DNA of 13,547 nucleotides from Deltaproteobacteria bacterium (lineage in GTDB: Bacteria; Desulfobacterota; Desulfuromonadia; Desulfuromonadales; Geopsychrobacteraceae): NCBI GenBank assembly GCA_009993495.1, contig JAACTI010000034.1, forward strand, positions 1-13,547, written 5' to 3'. The notes under the pieces were generated by a model. It saw only the letters and a list, made by a program, of their open reading frames with translations. It searched no databases and was not told the DNA's origin. Positions 8,722-13,547 of the stretch are shown piece after piece; positions within the stretch are counted from its first letter, which is position 1, and each line of letters begins with the position of its first letter. The translations under genes were made by a program, and so were the position numbers.

Positions 8722-9423
8722 TCAATTGCGTTGGGTCTGGATATAGTTTTCGATCCGTTTTTGGTCTTGATCGAGAATGCTGATGAACTGCAGCCCGGTA
8801 CGCAACATTTTCGATTCAAATTGTTCTTCCGTCCAGATAATTTCGGCCAGGGCGCAAACCGGAACCTTGGTGTCATCAAGATCAATCAACATTAAACACA
8901 GATCGCTGACGGTGGCAGGCGGGTTCATGCTGAAGCGCACGCCACCGGTACTCAAATTCATTTCGCAGGGAATAAATCCCTTGAGTTGCGGGGGCTGTTC
9001 GGCGTTCTGCAAAAACTCGGCATTTTTTCTCCAGGATTCACGCATACTTTTAAGCGATTGCAAACTGCGGGTAAAACGCATCCCCAAAGTACAGTCGAGT
9101 CGGGGCTGGGCGCGACGCTGAAACATCTCCAGTCCCGGCTGAATCTCGACACGAATCAAATTTCCGCTCAGGGGGCGATCGAAGGCGACCTGCGCCTTGA
9201 CCCCCAGCCCCAAAGCATCGGCACTTAACTCAAACAGCATATCTGCGGCAAAGGGGTACTGTTCAACCGCATTTTTACCGTAAGGCAGACGCAAGTGAAA
9301 GGACAGATCATCACAGCCTTCAACAATCGCACTCAGACGTTCATTATGCCCCTCGGGCGGCAGGGGCTGTTTGGCTTTTAACTGAACTTTTTGACCATTT
9401 TTAAAAAACTTCGGGTAAATCAT
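8722..9423 (-). CDS. PilZ domain protein (probable c-di-GMP receptor)
   Basis: A 233-residue protein from ATG 9423; a TTG at 9438 lies inside a terminator T-run and is unlikely. Seen: an N-terminal YcgR-N-like segment (about 1-95, beginning FFKNGQKVQLKAK). A C-terminal PilZ domain follows with the arginine motif RRAQPR, where R104 and R108 fit RxxxR, and NLSTGG at 156-161, which fits (D/N)xSxxG. Both c-di-GMP-binding motifs are therefore intact. About 47 residues separate the motifs, longer than in compact PilZ domains; the extra part is a charged helix (SLKSMRESWRKNAEFL). Known: two-domain YcgR-like proteins act on motility, adhesion or secretion when bound to c-di-GMP. The partner is not visible. 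The next gene downstream encodes a J-domain/MshEN-like protein, and upstream is a cytochrome gene with its own terminator. Confidence 0.88.
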   Translation of the reverse strand: MIYPKFFKNGQKVQLKAKQPLPPEGHNERLSAIVEGCDDLSFHLRLPYGKNAVEQYPFAADMLFELSADALGLGVKAQVAFDRPLSGNLIRVEIQPGLEMFQRRAQPRLDCTLGMRFTRSLQSLKSMRESWRKNAEFLQNAEQPPQLKGFIPCEMNLSTGGVRFSMNPPATVSDLCLMLIDLDDTKVPVCALAEIIWTEEQFESKMLRTGLQFISILDQDQKRIENYIQTQRN

Positions 9424-9439
9424 CAGATGAACCTGCAAT

Positions 9440-9470
9440 AAAAAGAGGAAGGTACCCCGGCCTCCCTCTT
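9440..9470 (-). terminator. Rho-independent terminator after the cytochrome gene
   Basis: Minus-strand stem of ten pairs (9470-9461 with 9452-9443, one G-T pair) with an eight-base loop, running into TTTTT. It stands 27 bases after the cytochrome stop and only about 17 bases before the PilZ start. Confidence 0.75.
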
Positions 9471-9496
9471 ATGCTTAACGATTTCAGGCACGCGAA

Positions 9497-10045
9497 CTAC
9501 ATACCTTCGTGGCAATTTCCACAGTTATCTTCCACGGTGAAGGCGGTATTCCCATCGTGACAGGCACCACAGGATTCGCCCTGCCCCATCTGCTCCATGT
9601 TCACCGTCGGGTTTTTACCCCGCTCAGGTTGATAGAGCCCAGTATGACAGTCGGTGCAACCGTACATACCCGTATGAACGCTGTGCGGGAAGGTTGCATC
9701 ACCATCTTCGACCTCAAAGACAATGTCTTTGGTGGGGTGACAACTGGAGCAGTCAGCGTCGACCGCAAAAGCCTTGGTTCCATTGTGGCAGGAACCGCAG
9801 GCCTTGCCTTTGCGCATTTCATCCATGGTGAAGGACGGGTTTTTGCTGCGGACAATATTGTAAACCCCATTGTGACAGAGGGTACATTTCTTACCCAGAG
9901 CTTCCAAGTGGTTATAATGGCTGAATTGCACCGGCCCGGTGGCCTCAACCTCCATGGAGACAGTATCTTCAATCCAGCGGGCACTCGCCACTTGCGGCAA
10001 CATAAGCCCCAAAGCCAACAGAACAAACATAAATCTACGGAACAT
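9497..10045 (-). CDS. Periplasmic hexahaem c7-type cytochrome (duplicated trihaem domain)
   Basis: A 182-residue exported protein; ATG 10045 has an excellent GGAGGT at 10058-10053, seven bases upstream. Seen: a signal peptide ending QVASA (residues 1-22) and six CXXCH haem sites at residues 54-58, 83-87, 99-103, 130-134, 159-163 and 175-179. The protein is an internal duplication. Residues 41-103 and 119-179 share the pattern F-x-H-x-x-H, CxxCH, a K-N-P segment, M-x-x-M, CGxCH, AF-V and a final CxxCH. This fits the c7-type trihaem domain known from Geobacter-type bacteria. The extra His residues of each F-x-H-x-x-H are likely distal haem ligands. It should carry electrons in the periplasm, for metal or other respiratory reduction; its partner is not visible. 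It has its own promoter and terminator, so it is probably monocistronic. Confidence 0.93.
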   Translation of the reverse strand: MFRRFMFVLLALGLMLPQVASARWIEDTVSMEVEATGPVQFSHYNHLEALGKKCTLCHNGVYNIVRSKNPSFTMDEMRKGKACGSCHNGTKAFAVDADCSSCHPTKDIVFEVEDGDATFPHSVHTGMYGCTDCHTGLYQPERGKNPTVNMEQMGQGESCGACHDGNTAFTVEDNCGNCHEGM

Positions 10046-10082
10046 GGCGAAAACCTCCGGTCAGGGAAAACATGAGCCACGC

Positions 10083-10088
10083 ATTATA
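10083..10088 (-). promoter_or_regulatory. -10 box of the cytochrome gene
   Basis: A perfect TATAAT on the minus strand, about 38 bases before the cytochrome ATG. A convincing -35 box is missing: TTGTTG lies only 15 bases upstream and TTTTGT 17 upstream, so an activator may be needed. Confidence 0.55.
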
Positions 10089-10196
10089 CAGAAAACCGCA
10101 CTGCAACAAAACGGATATTTCACCTGCGCCCTGAAAACACCGGCACTGGCATTGGCAGGTGGCCAGTTGTAGCACGAAACCCGCCTGCATGCTATG

Positions 10197-10231
10197 GTGC
10201 ACCCTGCAGCAAAAGGGGACGCAGGCTGCAC
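10197..10231. repeat. Imperfect inverted repeat upstream of the methyltransferase gene
   Basis: Arms of 11 bases (10197-10207 and 10221-10231) pair perfectly except for one central C-C mismatch, with a 13-base A/G-rich loop. It lies 35 bases before the methyltransferase start, in the 221-base region 10046-10266 that otherwise holds only the cytochrome promoter. It could be an operator or a leader hairpin. It lacks a following T-run, so it is not a terminator on +. Confidence 0.6.
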
Positions 10232-10266
10232 GGCTATCGACTTCGAGACTCTGAAAACATGGAATT

Positions 10267-11388
10267 ATGCCACAACCTCACTTGAATTGTTTTGCGATAA
10301 CGCCACCAGGCGCTGAAATTCTGTGTGCCAAAGAGCTTGAAACTTTGGGGATAAAAGCTGAAATCCAGCCGGGAGGCGTCGCCTTTTGCGCTCTTATCCG
10401 CGACCTCTACCGGGTGAATCTGTGGAGCCGGGTTGCAGCGCGGATTTTAGTGCGCCTGGCCGAATTTCGTTGCCGCGATTTTCCCGAACTCTATCGTCAG
10501 GCTTTGCGGCTGCCCTGGGGGCGGTATCTGCGTGCCGGACAACCGTTTCAAATCCGGGTTAGTCGTCGCGAATCGCGCCTGAACCACAGTGGCCGCATCA
10601 GTGACAGTTTACGGGCGGCAATTGAAAAAACTTTGGGCCCTCCTGCGGGCGTGCAAACACACAATCAATTGATTTTTGTCCGCTTCGCTCAGGATCAGTG
10701 CACCATCTCCATCGACAGCAGCGGCGAGTTACTGCATTTCCGTGGCTATCGTCAAACGGCGGTCACTGCCCCCCTGCGAGAAAACCTGGCGGCGGCGATC
10801 TTGCTTAAACTCGGTTACGATGGCTCGCAACCCCTGCTGGATGCCATGTGTGGTTCGGGCACTCTGGCCATTGAAGCCGCGCTGCTGGCCGCGGGAATTG
10901 CCCCCGGCCGCGCACGCGATTTTTCCTTTATGCACTGGCCCCATTATCGCCCCCATGTCTGGACTCTTTGCTTGCAGGAACAAGGCAAACCGGCCCCGCA
11001 ACGAGCGATCATTCTTGCCAACGATCAAGATTCCAAAGCCTTGGCCGCCACTGCCACCAATGCCCACTGTGCCGGAGTTGGCGAGGAGTTGCAGCTGCAC
11101 CTGGGGGGCGCGGAAGAACTCACGGCGCCCGCACCAGCAGGCATTCTGCTGTGCAATCCCCCCTATGGCGAACGTCTCGGTCACGCGGCTCAGCTTCTGC
11201 CCTGGTACAAAACCCTGGGGAATGCGTGGCAGAAAAATTTTCCCTTTTGGCACATCGGCTGGGTATGTGCCGACCCAAGGTTCGCGGGCGCCATGCACCT
11301 GAATTGCCAACGACGCTGGTCGTTTTCCAATGGCGGCATCACGGTCGAGCTGCGTTATCGACCGGGCCAGGCAACAATTTCTCCTTGA
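10267..11388 (+). CDS. THUMP domain class I rRNA methyltransferase (RlmL N-terminal-like)
   Basis: A 373-residue SAM-dependent methyltransferase. Seen: an N-terminal ferredoxin-like plus THUMP region (about 5-155) opening with CFAITPPGAEILCAKEL. A Rossmann methyltransferase domain follows with motif I DAMCGSGTLAIEAA at 192-205, an acidic ND at 252-253 and the catalytic motif NPPYGERLG at 297-305. NPPY is typical of enzymes that methylate an exocyclic amino group. Known: this family (COG0116) covers the N-terminal half of E. coli RlmL, which makes m2G2445 in 23S rRNA, and the Bacillus YpsC type. The m2G2445 assignment is by family only. No clear Shine-Dalgarno is present; the start was taken as the first ATG before conserved sequence. 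Its stop codon lies within the -35 box of rpsU. Confidence 0.87.
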   Translation: MPQPHLNCFAITPPGAEILCAKELETLGIKAEIQPGGVAFCALIRDLYRVNLWSRVAARILVRLAEFRCRDFPELYRQALRLPWGRYLRAGQPFQIRVSRRESRLNHSGRISDSLRAAIEKTLGPPAGVQTHNQLIFVRFAQDQCTISIDSSGELLHFRGYRQTAVTAPLRENLAAAILLKLGYDGSQPLLDAMCGSGTLAIEAALLAAGIAPGRARDFSFMHWPHYRPHVWTLCLQEQGKPAPQRAIILANDQDSKALAATATNAHCAGVGEELQLHLGGAEELTAPAPAGILLCNPPYGERLGHAAQLLPWYKTLGNAWQKNFPFWHIGWVCADPRFAGAMHLNCQRRWSFSNGGITVELRYRPGQATISP

Positions 11389-11414
11389 CTTGCCTCCAGC
11401 CAATCATCTATAAG
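11385..11414 (+). promoter_or_regulatory. rpsU promoter overlapping the methyltransferase stop
   Basis: TTGACT at 11385-11390 and TATAAG at 11409-11414, spaced 18 bases: five-of-six matches to both sigma-70 boxes. The TGA stop of the preceding gene (11386-11388) is part of the -35 box. The predicted leader carries a small hairpin, TTGCGC (11423-11428) with GCGCAA (11434-11439). Confidence 0.7.
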
Positions 11415-11470
11415 TTGCGTTCTTGCGCCCCGCGCGCAAAGTATCGGTTGGAAAGCGAGGTGAATGCTTC

Positions 11471-11668
11471 ATGGAAATCAGCGTCATCGACGGCAACGTC
11501 GAAAAGGCGATCAAGGTTCTCAAGCGCAAGCTGCAACAAGAAGGGCTTTTCCGTGAGATGAAACAGCGGAAGTTCTACGAAAAACCCAGTATCAAACGCA
11601 AGCGCAAAGAAAAAGAAGCCCAGCGTCGTCTGCGTAAAAAACAGCGCGCCATGCGTCGCTTCACCTGA
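11471..11668 (+). CDS. rpsU: 30S ribosomal protein bS21
   Basis: A 65-residue, very basic protein, the usual bS21 size. The open frame extends to a TTG at 11423, but ATG 11471 has GAGGTGA (11457-11463) before it and starts at the conserved MEISVIDGNVEKAIKVLK block. Seen: FREMKQRKFYEKPSIKRKRK and a basic C-terminal helix ending RRLRKKQRAMRRF. bS21 sits near the 3' end of 16S rRNA on the small subunit and aids initiation. It has its own strong promoter and a strong terminator, so it is probably transcribed alone, with some read-through from the methyltransferase gene. The usual dnaG/rpoD neighbours of enterobacteria are absent. Confidence 0.95.
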   Translation: MEISVIDGNVEKAIKVLKRKLQQEGLFREMKQRKFYEKPSIKRKRKEKEAQRRLRKKQRAMRRFT

Positions 11669-11696
11669 GAAACCTTTTATAACCTTTTGTATTTAC

Positions 11697-11743
11697 GCAT
11701 AAAGAAAGGGCGGTTCCTGTCTGGAACCGCCCTTTCTTTATGC
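11697..11743. terminator. Bidirectional terminator between rpsU and the GAPDH gene
   Basis: A perfect inverted repeat: 21-base arms (11697-11717 and 11723-11743) around a five-base loop. The inner ten pairs are GC-rich and the outer part is A/T-rich, giving TTTCTTT on both strands. It lies 28 bases after the rpsU stop and 17 bases after the converging GAPDH stop, so it serves both. Confidence 0.92.
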
Positions 11744-11759
11744 AAAGTGGAAAATTTGT

Positions 11760-13202
11760 TTATCGGGGATAATTTACCAGCTTGAGACCAGCGATTTCTT
11801 CGACAAAACGCACCACCTGATAGCTGTAACCATATTCGTTGTCATACCACACATAAAGCACGCAGCGGTTACCATCGACAATCGTTGCCAGGGAATCGAC
11901 CACGCCGGCGTAGCGCGAGCCAACCATGTCGGTGGAAACTATGTCGGGCGAATTGGTGTAGTCAATCTGCTCCTGCAAGGGAGAATTCAACGAAATATCG
12001 CGCAGATAGGTGTTCAACTCTTCGACACTGGTAGCTTGATTCAGGGTTAGATTCAGAATCGCCAGGGAAACATTTGGCGTCGGCACCCGAATCGCGTTGC
12101 CGGTGAGTTTGCCGGTCAGCTCGGGCAGCGCCTTGGCCACGGCTTTGGCCGCACCGGTTTCGGTGATCACCATATTCAGGGCGGCACTGCGTCCGCGGCG
12201 ATTTTTCTTGTGATAGTTGTCAATCAGGTTCTGGTCATTGGTATAACTGTGGCAGGTTTCGACATGGCCGCAGGCAATTCCAAAACGATCATTGACCGCC
12301 TTGAGCACCGGCACAATTGCATTGGTGGTGCAACTGGCCGCGGAAAAAATCCGCTCATCTGCCGTGATATCATGGTTGTTGACCCCGTAAACCACATTGG
12401 GGACATCGCCCTTACCCGGTGCCGTGAGCATAACCTGCGAAATGCCTTTAGATTTCAAGTGCAGGCCAAGCCCTTCCCGATCGCGCCATTTACCGGTATT
12501 GTCGATCAGGATAGCGTTGTTGATCCCATACTGGGTGTAATCAATTTTATCCGGCGCATCGGCATAGATGATTCGCATCACGTTGCCGTTGGCAATAATG
12601 GCATTTTCCGCCTCATCGACAGTAATTGTGCCATGAAAGTGGCCGTGAACCGAGTCACGGCGCAGCAAGCTGGCGCGCTTCACCAGATCGTCTTCACTGC
12701 CTCTGCGCACCACCGCCGCGCGTAAACGCAGCTTGCTGCCACCGCCGGCCTGATCGATCAAAATCCTCGCCAGCAGCCGCCCAATCCGTCCGAAACCGTA
12801 AAGCACCAGATCACGCGGCTCACTCAACTGATGGCGGCCACCAACGTTGAGTTCAGCCAGTTGTTCTGCGACAAAAGCATCAAGATCGACGACTTTCTGT
12901 TGGCGGGCGGCAATCACCAACTTGGCCAGATCAATGCGCCCCGGAGCCAGATCAAGCCTTTCGATGGCCTGTAGCATAGGGAAAGTATCGGTGACCCATA
13001 ATTCATTTTCAATAATCTGGCGCGCATAACGATGAACCCGCAGAATATCGATGGTCGACTGATGCACCAGCGAACGATTAAAAATGGTACAAATAATTTC
13101 GCGGTCACGATAAAGACGCCCAATAATTGGCACCATCGCTTCGGCCAGCTCTTCCCGATTTTTCCAGTCTTTGAAATATTTTTCGTCTATTTCCATCACC
13201 AT
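11760..13202 (-). CDS. gap: Glyceraldehyde-3-phosphate dehydrogenase, long form with N-terminal extension
   Basis: A 480-residue protein, against about 335 for ordinary GAPDH. It converts glyceraldehyde-3-phosphate, phosphate and NAD(P)+ to 1,3-bisphosphoglycerate, or the reverse. Seen: a helical N-terminal extension of about 128 residues (KYFKDWKNREELAEAM...), then the dinucleotide-binding GFGRIG at 136-141, DSVHGHFHG at 183-191, LIDNTGKWRD, VMLTAPGKGD, the catalytic SAASCTTNA with Cys291, the active-site His318 in CHSYTNDQ, VPTPNVS and WYDNEYGYS. Known: long GAPDHs of this type occur in Pseudomonas and Vibrio beside a normal-size paralogue, and may differ in cofactor or direction. The region after the first strand reads VVRRGSEDD, so cofactor choice cannot be told by eye. 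The start ATG 13202 has AAGGG upstream. No other glycolytic gene is nearby. Confidence 0.88.
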   Translation of the reverse strand: MVMEIDEKYFKDWKNREELAEAMVPIIGRLYRDREIICTIFNRSLVHQSTIDILRVHRYARQIIENELWVTDTFPMLQAIERLDLAPGRIDLAKLVIAARQQKVVDLDAFVAEQLAELNVGGRHQLSEPRDLVLYGFGRIGRLLARILIDQAGGGSKLRLRAAVVRRGSEDDLVKRASLLRRDSVHGHFHGTITVDEAENAIIANGNVMRIIYADAPDKIDYTQYGINNAILIDNTGKWRDREGLGLHLKSKGISQVMLTAPGKGDVPNVVYGVNNHDITADERIFSAASCTTNAIVPVLKAVNDRFGIACGHVETCHSYTNDQNLIDNYHKKNRRGRSAALNMVITETGAAKAVAKALPELTGKLTGNAIRVPTPNVSLAILNLTLNQATSVEELNTYLRDISLNSPLQEQIDYTNSPDIVSTDMVGSRYAGVVDSLATIVDGNRCVLYVWYDNEYGYSYQVVRFVEEIAGLKLVNYPR

Positions 13203-13240
13203 GAGCAGCCCTTTCTGCGCAAATAAGCCCTAAATATGTA

Positions 13241-13264
13241 TCAACGAGCAGAAAAGCTCGTTGA
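13241..13264. repeat. Perfect short hairpin upstream of the GAPDH gene
   Basis: A nine-base inverted repeat (13241-13249 with 13256-13264) around a six-base loop, starting 38 bases before the GAPDH ATG. No T-run follows on the minus strand, so it is more likely an operator or leader hairpin than a terminator. I found no convincing promoter boxes in the 189-base gap 13203-13391. Confidence 0.55.
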
Positions 13265-13357
13265 AAGCATCCACCAACCGTAAAAACTGCTTTTAAATCC
13301 CCGGCATACTAAGAGAAATAAACCCGCGGCGCAAGCCTGAAGAATACCGCCATAAAC

Positions 13358-13386
13358 CAAAAGGCCGCTGCGCGCCTCCCGGGCCT
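13358..13386 (-). terminator. Possible weak terminator of the right-edge gene
   Basis: On the minus strand a five-pair stem AGGCC/GGCCT (13386-13382 with 13366-13362) with a 15-base loop is followed by TTTTGGTTT. It lies just after the stop at 13392. The stem is short and the loop large. Confidence 0.3.
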
Positions 13387-13391
13387 AAGCG

Positions 13392-13547
13392 TCAGGGCTT
13401 TAGCACCGCAAAAAAAATTTGCACCAGACGGTAGCTTAACCCCCACAAGCACCGAGGCGCGTAGCCGTGCAGATCAACAATCGGATGTTGATGGCCGGTG
13501 CCACCATAGGTGAAGCTCTGGATGCGATTGCGCTGGGGGTCACGCAG
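13392..13547 (-). CDS. C-terminal end of a protein cut by the right edge, possibly a NUDIX hydrolase
   Basis: An open frame enters from the right edge and ends at TGA 13394-13392, giving 51 residues. The translation looks like real protein: FTYGGTGHQHPIVDLHGYAP followed by RCLWGLSYRLVQIFFAVLKP. The WGLSYRLV-type ending, a Trp-Gly-Leu before a hydrophobic helix, resembles the C-terminus of CoA-pyrophosphatase-type NUDIX proteins (WGLTARIL). The NUDIX box itself would lie outside the window, so the family is a guess. The gene is co-directional with the GAPDH gene but separated from it by 189 bases. Confidence 0.5.
   Translation of the reverse strand: MRDPQRNRIQSFTYGGTGHQHPIVDLHGYAPRCLWGLSYRLVQIFFAVLKP

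Noticed and set aside
10205..10250. GEMM (c-di-GMP-I/cGAMP) riboswitch-like string: GCAAAA, GGGGACGCA and CGGCTA in the leader of the methyltransferase gene, near a cytochrome gene
   Set aside because: The hairpin with the GAAA-type loop that should stand between GCAAA and GGGACGCA is missing, and the bases are better explained by the inverted repeat at 10197-10231. The nearby cytochrome is on the other strand with a short leader.
10729..11403. 224-residue open frame on - inside the methyltransferase gene
   Set aside because: It is the complement of the SAM-binding and NPPY motifs of the real gene.
12210..12725. 171-residue open frame on + inside the GAPDH gene
   Set aside because: Antisense to the conserved catalytic region; no independent evidence.

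Overview
The window looks like an ordinary chromosomal segment of a Gram-negative anaerobe of the Desulfuromonadales type (Geobacter/Desulfuromonas/Pelobacter relatives). The grounds are a periplasmic c7-type multihaem cytochrome with six CXXCH sites, a short-type delta-proteobacterial RdgC-like protein, a PilZ protein, an exported LemA/TPM cluster and a GC-balanced codon usage. This placement is inference; there is no rRNA or other decisive marker. The window holds 13 intact or nearly intact genes plus one gene cut by each edge. I see no tRNA, rRNA, CRISPR array, insertion sequence or prophage gene. No gene-free stretch exceeds about 220 bp.

Layout from left to right. (1) 1-811: 3' part of a tRNA(Met) cytidine acetate ligase (TmcAL/YlbM family) gene on +. 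(2) 864-3243, on -: a four-gene set read from right to left, comprising a small three-helix membrane protein, a LemA lipoprotein, a YgcG-like exported TPM protein with a glycine-rich tail, and a second TPM protein anchored by two membrane helices. The last three are tightly packed and end in a terminator next to the tmcAL stop. (3) 3353-6664, on +: clpS, clpA and aat, a compact N-degron set. Aat marks proteins with Leu/Phe, ClpS recognises the mark and ClpA unfolds the substrate for ClpP, which is not in the window. (4) 6651-10045, on -: a hexahaem cytochrome with its own promoter and terminator, a PilZ protein, a J-domain protein and an RdgC-like protein. The last two form a likely operon that runs convergently into aat with a 14 bp overlap. 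(5) 10267-11668, on +: a THUMP-type rRNA methyltransferase and then rpsU (bS21) from its own promoter, ending in a perfect bidirectional hairpin. (6) 11760-13202, on -: a long-form glyceraldehyde-3-phosphate dehydrogenase. (7) 13392-13547, on -: the C-terminal end of a gene cut by the right edge, perhaps a NUDIX hydrolase.

The most interesting point is the J-domain protein. Its C-terminal half contains four 24-residue motifs arranged 24-5-24, 3, 24-5-24. This is the spacing of two consecutive MshEN (c-di-GMP-binding, GspE/MshE N-terminal) domains, and the gene lies directly beside a PilZ (c-di-GMP receptor) gene. A chaperone co-factor fused to a possibly c-di-GMP-sensing module is the best candidate here for something little described. 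The remaining genes belong to recognisable families.
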